Notes under the pieces: generated by a model | What the model was told of the DNA's origin: nothing | What the model saw: the letters and a program-made list of their open reading frames with translations, nothing else | Databases searched by the model: none | Shown: piece by piece, positions 1 to 10,500 of the stretch | Layout: each line of letters starts with the position of its first letter | Numbering within the stretch: the stretch's first letter is position 1 | NCBI GenBank assembly: GCA_013397435.1 | Contig: VZRG01000199.1 | Coordinates: 501,670 to 565,669, forward strand | Direction: 5' to 3' | DNA: 64,000 bases | DNA from: Erythrocercus mccallii | Taxonomy: Eukaryota > Chordata > Aves > Passeriformes > Dicruridae | Program-made: the position numbers and the translations under genes

Positions 1-1106
1 TCAAGGATGGACAAAAGTGTTGGATCATCCCAGCATCATCATTTCAATAGAATGGGCTTATAAAAATGAACATTGCTTAGTTCTACACCATTGACTGAAG
101 GCAATACAATTCCTCAAATTTAAAAGATACTCAAAATGTTCCACTTTATGTAATATTAACTATAACTCCGGCATTTAAGGATTATTTATTAAATAACAAT
201 ACACATCCCTTAAGTCTGTTTGATTTAGGAAACTTAGAAGAACCCGGCAAACCACCATTGTCAGAAACAAACACAGCGACTGTCCAAGAGACATTCATAT
301 CTGTTAAAAGAGGATAAAGACTCCTGGGATTAATAAATGCAACATATGATTTCCCATTTTCATGTAATGAATTTAAGTGAGCCACTCTGCCAAACCAAAA
401 TTGTTACCAACTCAGTATTGTATACAATGGCCTTGCATCTTTCCACTACATGATTAAAAAAAAAAATAGGCCACAGCCACACACATACAAAGGCTTAGTT
501 GAGCTTTACTTTTAACTATTTTTTTGTGAATCATTCATAAAAATTCAGGACAGAATGAGCAGTAGTGCCCTCTGAGCAACCTCAAAGGCAGACTGATTGC
601 TGCACAACAGAAATGCTCCTGCAGTCTTCCCTTTTTGTAAAGTCTCCTTCCAAGACATGTATGTTTACTTTTCCCTCTTTTCCTTCTGGCGTGGGACAAT
701 TAAAGTGATTAAAGCTGATGTCACATAAGGCTATAAAAGGAAAAGCATTAACTATATCTAATAAAACACACACCACCATTTTTTAATTAACATGCAGGGA
801 TAACGGTACCAAACAGTGTAAAGCCAAATCCTCATGCAACCTGAACTGTCAGCTACCATGAGAGCACTGGATCTGATGAATTGGAGTTAAAAAGGACAAC
901 TTTGGCAAATTTTCTAAATGTCAAAAAAAACCCGAACCAAAAAATCCCCTCCCAAACCCCCACAACTTTCTAATGTTAACATAAAGTAACATAAATTATC
1001 TTCTGTCTTTAGGGAGAATAAAATTTGAAATAAATCTCCTTGAGAATGCGCATCTCTAACAGTTTTTATTCTTGCTAAAATATACAGCAAGAATTTAAAA
1101 GGATAC
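1..1106 (-). other. RINT1: RINT1 intron (after the fourth coding exon), no exon seen
   Basis: This stretch follows the donor at 1106/1107 and belongs to the next RINT1 intron, which runs off the window. I looked for the next expected segment of the protein, which follows the residues KLQTS, and did not find it on the minus strand. The open frames here are short and unlike any family I know. A short A run lies near 454-467. Confidence 0.6.
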
Positions 1107-2340
1107 GAGGTTTGCAGTTTCAGAAGCTGACAGAACAGCATCTCCAAGTTGTTGTACACCTCAGGAGCATTGGCTGGTGCAGTAAGGCCAAATGCCTGGG
1201 ACTGAGGTGGCCCCACAAAGGGCCAGCGGAGCTGCGTCAGCACCTCCTCAAAGTCACTGCAACACAAAACAAGCACTGGAACATGAACTTACAGCACAAG
1301 GTAAAGATGAGGGAGTCACAGTATGTCTCTTACCTTGTCAATTTGTCCTTAAGGATTTTATGCCAGAATTTAACAGTGGATCTCACAAAAGCAAGAAGAT
1401 GAGAACAAGAAGACTCCTGAAGTTTAATATCCAATTCTGCCATGAATGCAAGAGTACTGGCTGCCTCTGGAACATTGTTGGTCATCAGATATTGCTGAAT
1501 GCTATCACTATAAAACACAAAAAAGCCAAATACTCATTAATGGTACCAGAAAAGCATCATTTGTATATTGAAAAGACAAAGACAAAACTTTCTTGAATTT
1601 AAAATATTTTAATGATGGAATAAACCAGGTTACCATTCTCAGAACATATATACAGCACTCAGAAACTTTACCTCAGCTCTTCTATGCGAGAAATCCACTT
1701 GCACTCAGAAACTTTACCTCAGCTCTTCTATGCGAGAAATCCACTTGCACTCAGAAACTTTACCTCAGCTCTTCTATGCGAGAAATCCACTTGAGGTAGG
1801 CCAGGTGTCGCTCGATCTCCTCTACCTGACCGATCAGTACATCCAGATCCTCCATCCATGGCTGAGCTTTCAGCAAGTGGCTATTGATGGACTCAGACAG
1901 AACAGTTTCTTCCTCTAGAAGCTGACTCAGAGACTTTTTGGAATCTTCTGCGTTCTTTAAGGCATTCTGAATTCTTTTAGGGACTTCTGACGAAACTGTA
2001 AGTACCTGCATCGACAGAAAAGTATTAAGGCAGACATAAAAGCACCGCACTGCGTAGAGCAGTACCATTTCAGACATTGATACATTTCATTTAGCTTCAT
2101 ATTCTTAATCAGTCATATAGCATGCTCAGAAGAAGAAAAAAAATAAAACAAAAAGATGCTTACCTGTTCTTCTAAGTGCTTTTTGTTTTCAGATAGCTTT
2201 TCAATCAGGCTGTCTAGCTTCCCCAGGGAATTATAGTCATTTCCAAGTTCTCGTTCCACAAATTCAGAAACATAGTAAGGAATACCACAGTGGTCTAGAT
2301 CTCTCATGACTTCTTTCTTTCTAACAGCAATGCTTGCCAT
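1107..2340 (-). CDS. RINT1: RINT1 (RAD50 interactor 1), N-terminal part, four coding exons, continues beyond the window
   Basis: RINT1 is a subunit of the NRZ (NAG-RINT1-ZW10) tethering complex for Golgi-to-ER retrograde vesicles, and also a RAD50 partner in the G2/M checkpoint. Minus-strand exons are 2351-2164, 2005-1764, 1507-1334 and 1256-1107. All have GT-AG borders and compatible phases (0, 2, 2, 2), giving about 247 residues of a protein that is about 790 long in mammals. Recognisable segments are YVSEFVERELGND, LEEQ/VLTVSSEVPKRIQNALKNAE (N-terminal coiled coil), EEIERHLAYLKWISRIEEL, QQYLMTNNVPEAASTL, TVKFWHKILKDKL and LFCQLLKLQTS. The start is uncertain. The ATG at 2338-2340 has good context (AACATGG). 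The human protein has extra residues upstream, but the CpG island offers no ATG joined to a convincing donor in the right phase, so I use this ATG. The coding part of the exon could extend to 2351 if an upstream coding exon exists. The second exon's donor lies in a 46-bp triplication. Confidence 0.93.
1655..1792. repeat. Perfect 46-bp tandem triplication spanning a RINT1 5' splice site
   Basis: Three copies, 1655-1700, 1701-1746 and 1747-1792, are identical by eye. Each unit holds the last 29 bases of the RINT1 exon (encoding KWISRIEEL) plus the first 17 intron bases, so each carries the donor GAG|GTAAAG on the minus strand. The donor borders are at 1763/1764, 1717/1718 and 1671/1672. Only the exon-proximal one (1763/1764) keeps the reading frame. 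Use of either other donor reads into an immediate TAA. Confidence 0.95.
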
Positions 2341-2351
2341 GTTTTCTTTCT

Positions 2352-3352
2352 CTGCAATACAAAGTATACAATTTCTAATTAGCCAACACTAAGATAGCAA
2401 AACCAAATATTATATATTGAGGAACAAAACTGCATGAAAAGCTGGGCAGTTGAATTTAAACTGAGACTGAAATACCATATTCAGAAATTATACTGCTTCA
2501 AGTGAGACAATTTGCTGGCTTAAGTCTAATCTGAGGTCTGATAAAACCCCGCCTACTTATCCAACTGATATATGTGGTAGGTGATTTATTATATTTTAAC
2601 TACCAAAGAGAAATACATCTGTTAATTTCTTCCTTCCCCAAAAACGTGAATTCTATTAAAAACTATTTCAATAAATATGTAGTTCCTACATATATAATAT
2701 AGAAAACTTAATGAAAACTACAAAAAAATTATAAAATGCAAAGGAAGATAATGTTCCACTTTCCCTTTTCACAAGTTTAGGATATTTCACAGATACCAAC
2801 TCATAACTAATGCGATACTAGCAAAGTATCCATGTGGGCTTAACAAGAATTTTGAAAATAAATGCATCACTAAAATATTTACCAAAAAATCCCCACAGAG
2901 TATAATATAAAAGACACTTGCTGATCCACACATTTGGCAGCATCCAGAGAAATTTGACAGAGGATGTTAACAGTGAAACAAAAAAGGCAACAATGACAAC
3001 TGTTTCAATCCTCAACTTCTTTTGAAAGTATCACTTTCCAAAGAGTATTTAAAAATAAAAACCTATACACTTGCACTTCATCTGCTACACAGTTTAATTA
3101 AAAGTTAAAATCCCTATTAAACTGACAAGTGAGTCAGTTTAATGGTGAGAAAGTGGTGCAGCGGATGAGCCAGAATTGCAGAGGCAATAGAGACCACCAG
3201 GAAGAACAAACTGGGTGACCAAGAGTGTTGCAGAGAAGAAGCGAATAAAGAGAACGGAGTAGCAAAGTCCTGTTTGCAGCAATGTAAACATAATACGACG
3301 GGGAAAAGCTAACACAGAGGTGCTCTTTTCCTACTTAGTGGAAAGGATTGGG
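2352..3352 (-). other. RINT1: RINT1 5' intron / upstream region, no coding sequence recognised
   Basis: AT-rich sequence between the acceptor at 2352 (TTGCAG) and the CpG island. It contains a small hairpin (2675-2682 with 2686-2693, 3-nt loop) and short unremarkable ORFs. I see no repeat family or conserved coding segment. Confidence 0.6.
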
Positions 3353-3880
3353 TTACAGGGGAGACGAACAGGACTCTGCGCGCATCCCTCCCAGCAGCTG
3401 CCTGCTCAGCCCCGCAGCTCCGCACCCACCTCGGCCAGAGGGCCGGGCCCTTCCAAGGGCCGGCTGAAGGCTCTGCAGGCTCCGGGAGGCTGCGAACGAA
3501 GCGCCGCCGACCACGGCCCGGCCTGGGCGGCCAGGCAGCTCCTCAGCCTGGCGGCGGCTCGGCAAGCGCTTCCTCCTCTTCCCCTCGCAGGATGGTGCCG
3601 CGGGGACCGGAGGCCCGCGAGTGCCGCCGCCCGGAGCCCTCAGCGCGCTCCCCGCGGGTCCCGGCGGCCGCAGCGCCACCCCCGCCGCGTCAGCGGCGCC
3701 GCGGGTGACGGAGCGCGGGGCGCAGGCGCGGCGCCGCCCCAGAGGGGCCCGCTCGCTGCCCGCCGGCTCGGGGCTGTCCGGGCCCGTGCCCCGAGGGACG
3801 CGGCCTGGCACCTCACGGCCTCCCCGCCCCCTCCGCACGCAGCCGCCGTGGCCGGCGCCAGGACTAGCAACACAGGCTTT
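3353..3880 (-). promoter_or_regulatory. RINT1: CpG island, probable RINT1 promoter and 5' noncoding exon
   Basis: A dense GC- and CpG-rich block lies between AT-rich flanks, immediately upstream of the first RINT1 coding exon. On the minus strand it contains no ATG between about 3430 and 3880. A short frame starting at 3386 stops after ten codons unless spliced. The long ORFs on both strands here are GC-driven and not protein-like. Good donor-like sites on the minus strand include GAG|GTGGGT (3429/3430) and GCC|GTGAGG (3816/3817), consistent with a noncoding first exon. The exact transcription start cannot be fixed from sequence. Confidence 0.7.
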
Positions 3881-4009
3881 GCATTTGGCTGAAAGGGCCG
3901 GGTCGCCTTAGAACAGCTCCACAGTACTTTTTTTTCCCGACAGGAAGGCCGGCTCATTCCCCGCCAACAGGGAATGGACAGGTGCAAAGGCAGCACTTAC
4001 TGATACATG

Positions 4010-4593
4010 CTCAGAGTTTCAAGTTAATTTATTTTTAGTACCTGTTCTTTGGTACAGGTATTAGCTGGAAAATACAAGTATTTTCTCAATGAGAAGTCGA
4101 ACTATTTAAAAGAGCTTTACAGCACACAAAAGCCTTGCTAACAGAATCTGCTACCGCATCAGTGCAAATGCTACCAGCAAAACCCCAGCCATACCTCTGT
4201 TCATCAGTACCTTAATTTTGTTGCAATTCATCTTTCTCCATGGAATTCGTTATATTTGAAAGGACTTCAAGGCAGGCTGAACCCATGAAAACATTCAGTG
4301 CTTGCCCAAAGAAAGCAAGCTAAACATTCTTCCAGGTCTGATGCCATTATATGCTCAATTCTAAAGACACACCCATGTAACAGCTCAAGCAAATTACTGA
4401 TTCAGTTAGAAGCACCAGTCACTAAAATCTGTATTAAATTACAGTCACCATCTTGCAAAGGACTACTGAAGTTAAATGCTAGCACTAAAAAACTTAAAAA
4501 AATACAAATCTCTTACTGTGACTCTTTAAAGATTTGTACAGAACATGTAAATAAGAAAACACTTCATTAAAATTAAGTAATTTTGCAGTTCAT
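4010..4593 (-). other. PUS7: PUS7 3' untranslated region
   Basis: This is the sequence from the PUS7 stop codon (TGA at 4596-4594) to just past the only canonical poly(A) signal in the interval. It is about 580 bp, AT-rich and without recognisable coding. The distal end is an estimate, 15-20 bases past the signal. Confidence 0.6.
4028..4033 (-). terminator. PUS7: Poly(A) signal AATAAA, probable PUS7 3' end
   Basis: AATAAA on the minus strand, about 560 bp after the PUS7 stop. It places the PUS7 transcript end about 150 bp before the RINT1 CpG island on the same strand. Confidence 0.6.
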
Positions 4594-7500
4594 TCAGCGC
4601 AACCAGGTAGTATTCAGTTGTGTCTGGTTTTTTATGCTTGTGTCCATTTTCAAAACTTCTCGAATTGCCATGGTAGCGTAAGTGGATGGGGGAAGGGAGA
4701 ACTCCATCTTTAGTGCCCTGAATTTGCCATCTATCAGAAGGAATAAAGACAAAAAGCAAGAACAAGTTGTTAAGGGCATATATAATGCTTATTCTGGATG
4801 CCACCTAAACTAGAATAACAGCTTCCACAACCAACTTCCCCAGCCCATAAAGCAAAACCACCACCATCACACTTCTGTTTATATCCACAGTGAAAAATCT
4901 AATGAAACAATTTTTTTTTAGCATTTGCTCTCAGCACAAAGTGGTGGTTTCAGAGTTTTCTTTTTTCAAAAGCAAACATTTGTTCTTTCAGACTGACTTC
5001 CTAGCCTGCCTTCACTTTTCTGGAAAGCAGCATCAGAACCCCTTGTGACCAGAGTTAATTATTTGACTCATCTGTGTTCAGCACCAATAATACAAGCTCA
5101 GTATATAGACAATTTGTGACTTAATTCCACCTTTGTTAGTTGCAGACATTTACTGCTAAGCATTTACTTGATTTTACAGATGCCCATAGGAAAATGTAAC
5201 AGTCAATGCAGATGCTGGAGGAATGGCTTGCACCCCTGAGAAATTAGGGTCCTTATTTAGATACCTGGCTTTAGAGGTCATTGTTACCCTTGCTTAAGAG
5301 TCAATAGCTAAATGAAAGCTCTTCCTTAAAGGAGCTTTCAATATGTAGCAGTTGAAAGCAACAGCCAGCTCAAACTTCCATTTAGCAAACCAGCAGAAAG
5401 ATCAACTTACCTGTAGGGAGAACTGGTAATGGTTTTCCTTCCAGTTTATCCAAATCTGTAGTAAATAATGGGATTTTTGGATCATCATATGCAACAACTT
5501 CCCTTTAGAATATAAACAAAATTTATTACTATTTTAAATTATTTATGTTAACACATTTTATATAAACACATATTTATTATAATATTATTTTTATTATTAT
5601 TGCAATTTGGCATTTACAACTGAAATTGAATTAGGCAAAATAATGCATAAAACTTTACACAGAAGTCTTGCTTTGGCTTTATGAAGATTATTAAAAAACA
5701 ATTATAAGTTAGTGAGAAATTTCTTTGCATAACTCATCTGTCTGCCTTGTGTGTTGTCAGAATTTGCAACTATACAAGTATAGTTCATGAAATTAAGGGA
5801 AGAATAATGTCAACTCTAAGAGTACCTAGCAGGAGTGAAGCCTTGCAAACAATCATCCAAACTTCGAACGGGCTTAAACACATCCTACAGCTTCTGCCAT
5901 CCATTTAACAGAAATCCCATATGTAACCATGAGGCTGAAAAACTAACTGGGAAATAGGTAAGCTTAATATTCATTAGTGCTGATGTTTCAAGTGTATAAA
6001 TATTTGTAATTTTGTGCTCCCTCCTAAACCCTCTATATTTTATTCTGTGCATCAGTGATCATGTCTTACTGCACATTTGTATAGTTCCCCGTCTAAAAGT
6101 ATTTATTCAGTTGCCATATGAAAACTAGGCTGTATCTCTAACAACAGTGATTTAGTAGGTTGAAGTGATACAAATTTTTCTGATGGACAGGTAATCAGAG
6201 ACCAACTTTCTCATAGCAAGACTACAAAAAAACTCCGTTTTGAATATTATCTGTCATTGTTTCCACATAAGTAATTATCTATGAAGTGTTCAGGCAAGCC
6301 CTTGAAAGGAGTGGACAACTAGATAGATGTCTTCATATTCCTCCACCACAGAACCAGAGAACCAGGGAAAAAATAAGGGCATAGTTCCACTTCAGCTGTA
6401 TTAAAAACATGAGACAAGTGCAGCAAGATTCCTCTCTACCTCTGTTTCAGTCTGTGTGGATGTCCCCCATGTATCAGTCTCATATTGTTTAGTACTTAAA
6501 TAAACTCTATGCTGTCAATTCAAGGGTAATTTCCTATATGCTCCCACTCACCAACTGACATTCTGAGGCCGAATGATAATTTTTCTGTATGCTCCAGAAA
6601 GTGAGTAATCTCTGATTTTATGCCTCATGTTGCTGATATCAAGGTTGTCAGCTACTAGCATCTCCTTGTAGGCCTCACCAACTGCAAGAGAGGAAAATAC
6701 TTAATAGGAGAGAATGTAGTGTGGCCAGTTTAAACAGCCTGTTTTCATAGATTGTTTCCTTCCCTTACATGTAGTAGTTTTCAGCATATATGGGATAAAT
6801 ACTACACAGTTGTTTAAAATTACTGCAAATGTTATTACCTGTTTAATTCTACACCCTTATTAGTAGAGGCAGTAACAAAGAACACATCAAATCAAATTTC
6901 ATCTGGAAGCAAAATTTACAAAATACTTTATTGACATTTAAATGCCATCTCATATATACTTTCTAATTTTCTAGACTTCACAGGACTAATCTCAGGTATA
7001 TGGAAAAAAGTAATTAAAAATAAAGGGCCAGACTACCCATTACTCTGTCATTAAAATGCAGCAGAGAGAAATCAGTTGACAATTTGGCAATCAAGTACAA
7101 GAACAGTTCAATCCAATATTGAGGAAAACGTGCAGGGAACTCATGACTAACGTCATCTATAAGAACACACAGAGCAGATGAAACCTGGGGCCAGCTACGA
7201 AGAGGGACTATACCAGCATTGTCCAGGCACACAGAAATGGTGTTAGGAAAGTCAAAGCTCAGCTACAGTTGAAAGCAGCAAATGACATCAAGACCAACAA
7301 GAGTTCTGCTGCAACATAAGGAATGAAAGAATACAAGGAAAGTGATGGCCTGGTGCTAAGTAGGGCAGCTGGTCTAGTGACAGACAAAAGGCTGATGGTC
7401 TCAGTGCCTCTTTTGCCTCAGCCTTGACCAGCAAAGTGCCTCAGGCCTCTCTTCTTAGAGGCAAGGTTAAGAAAGAGAGGGACTACCAGTAGTGGGAGAA

Positions 7501-10500
7501 GATACAGGCTGAGAGAGCTGGCTCACATCATGGTGAAGTTTTTTTCTATCATCTTGGGGACTCTGCAGATTTAGGGATGTCCCAGACAACTGCAGAAAAC
7601 CAAGTGTTACACAACTACAGAAAGAGCAGGAAAGATAATTAGGGAATTACAAACCAGTCAGGCTCACTCTGGTTCCCCGGGAAAATAATGGAGTTAATCC
7701 TCTTTGGGCACACAATGACTGTGGTTTTAATAAATGGGGGGAAAAGGAAGAAAAAAAGCAAAAACCCTGCCAATCTTACTGTCTTCTATGATGAAATTAT
7801 TACACCTGTGGATGAGGTGAGAGCAGGGACTGTTGCCTGCCTTGCCTTTAGGAAGGCTGTCAATGTATTCCCACAGCATCTTTGTGTCCAAGGTTAGAAC
7901 ATTACACTGGGTGGACTGGTAAGTAGGTAACTGCTGTCTGGCCCAGCATCTCAAAGTATAGTCACTATGGGTTGCAGCTCTACCTAAAAGCAGAGTTCCT
8001 CAAGGAACTGGGATGTGTCCTGTGAAATAGTGAAGAAGAGCTGGAATTTACTCCAACCAATCTGTGGGCTAAACCAAGCTGGGGTGGCATTCAATACATG
8101 CAAGGACAGGACTGCCATTCAGAGGGACCGAGGCACACTAGAGGAATGGGCCAAGAGGAACCTCATTAAATTCATCAAGGAGAAAATCCTGTACCTGATT
8201 AACTCCTTGCAGTGGTACAGAGTGAGAAACTGCTCTGCTGTCATCTGGGATTCCCAGTGGGAAGGAGACTGAGCAGAGCACCCTGGCAGCAACAAAAGGC
8301 TGACATTAATGTTTTAGAGATCTGAAGTGATGTATTGCTTTAAAAGTCACCAAGGTTGACTAGATCCAATCTTCCTTTTAAGAACAATCTTAAAGCAACT
8401 TATGTTTTCAGAGTAAATATTTCAGTTAACAGTCAGACTTACTTTTATGCTTTGGATAAATAACATCAAATCCAGGCAATGGCATCACTACATCGTGGAT
8501 AGTGTAGTTATCAACATCTCCTTCTTCAATGTGAACAGCTGTGGCTAAAGTCAGGACAGAAAAATGAAGTTACCAGTACACATGCCTCTGACAGCTAACT
8601 TCCACTTAATTTAAAATGAAGCCTTTGATTGAAGTAAGCTTACTCTGAGAAAGATAATTATCATGTTTTATCTCCACTTAACAGACAACATTTCTGAGAA
8701 AAGAAGTAACAGCCTCCAAGGCTGTCACAGTTACTGGCAGAATCACAGCCTGGCTTCCAGTGACTTAACGCTACATGAAGTAAGCTAGAGGAACAGACCC
8801 CTTCCATATATCAGGCATACATAAAGGAGAAATACTGTAGGAAATGTCAGAGCAAATAGTAGTGAAGAACGTTTTAACTGAGTGGAGCTTCTGCTTTACA
8901 AGATACTAATGCAATCAAAAACTTCTATGGTTAAAATTTTATAACATCTTTCCACAGTTCTTCATAGCTCAACTAGGTTTGAGGTCATTCTTGAGAATAA
9001 TCAGTCCTCCATAGTCTCTCTTCCCTATCCAGTTATTTGAAAAGACAGACTAACAAACAGCTCATGGAAGTGTAATATCTAATTTCCAATTCCTTGCACA
9101 ATTTGTCTAAAACAAATGGCCAATGGATTCAGCTATCACTGGGCTAAAATGGGTGAAAAAACTATGTAAGCAGTATCAGACAAACAGCTACATGCCTTGT
9201 TTTCCTAGGAATCTGAACTATACAGCATCATTGGCTTTGTCTGCTTTTACCTCCTTTAAGTATGAGATCTCCTGGTACAGCTCTAAGCCCATATTCTTCT
9301 ATTCTCTTGCTCACCATATTATTCCACACATAACTCTGGTAGCTATGAATATACATTAAACGATTATTTCTTGGTATCTAGAGATAAAGAAAAAAAAATT
9401 AAACACTAGAAAGATATATTTTTTTGGTTTTTTTCTGACAAGCATAACCAAAGAGGTGTATATTTGAAATGTTACCTTATTCAGCAAAAACATCCACACA
9501 ATATTTGATTTTTGTTCATTGTTTGAGAAAAGGATATGTGAAGAAGTAATGCTTTTATGCATTTGCAATCTTCACAAAAAAAGAACTGTGCTTAAATTTA
9601 CAAGAAAAAAAACCAACACAAACTTTTTTAATTCTACAGGTCAAACATACGGTTCTATTATAAAACACTGAATTCATATTCAACCTCCTGAAATCTTAAG
9701 TAAACTTTGCAGCTGTGAAAGCACAGTGTTATTCTAGTTATCTTCTTCATAAACAAGAAATTATCCCCCAGATCCTACAATGGGCCCAGTAGTTTGCTAG
9801 TGATGAGGTATTTTCTCCAAAGACTTCATCTTGAATAGAGCGCTTGAAAATGATAAGTGGATCCATCACCTCTATATCAGGCTGATTCATTAGCCCACCA
9901 CCAGTTTGATTTATACTTTTAAAGCAACAGGGAAACACTAAAACTGAACATTTGCACAATTCTCAGATCGGTATTTCGCACAGCTACTAAGTATAACTGT
10001 ATTGCTTCCCACGTATCAGAGAGATTGTTGTATAAATTGGAAAGCTCATTATGCATACATTAATTACAGATGTCATCAGTTACTATGCAGCAGTACTTCC
10101 AGCAAAAAGGCAGGATAAATGTAAAGATTTTAAACTTAACCTTCTACTCATCAAGCATCAATGAGTCTATTTTAAATTCATCCTGATACCATCAAAAGAA
10201 TGTTTATTCAAGTAAATACCACCCAGCTTTTACACTCACTATGCCAAATGCAGAGATTATGTTCTTCATTCCGTACTTTAAGAGTCCACGTAGAAGCTGT
10301 CCTTCCACGCACCTTTTTACAGGTAGTTTCTTGAGGGCTGCTGCTGGATCTTTAGTCTTTGCCCATTCTTCTCTGCATTTGACTAAGTATCCCTTTTCAG
10401 CTAGAACAAGGATGTAAAATAAAAATATTTTAGCTATGCACCAAAAAAAGGATATAGCTCACCTTTTGTTAAAACAGCTGAAAAATTAAAGTTTCAGTCA

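Noticed and set aside
182..385. 67-codon minus-strand ORF considered as the next RINT1 exon
   Set aside because: It does not resemble the RINT1 segment expected after KLQTS, and its phase is not supported.
3353..3996. Long ORFs on both strands in the CpG island (up to 190 codons)
   Set aside because: Composition is Ala/Arg/Pro/Gly-rich in several frames at once, as expected from GC-rich DNA. The minus-strand frames start at GTG rather than ATG, and none resembles RINT1.
3993..4003. ATG-TAT-CA|GTAAGT as RINT1 coding exon 1
   Set aside because: The donor is excellent, but the phase does not match the acceptor at 2351, and the site is only about 30 bases past the PUS7 poly(A) signal.
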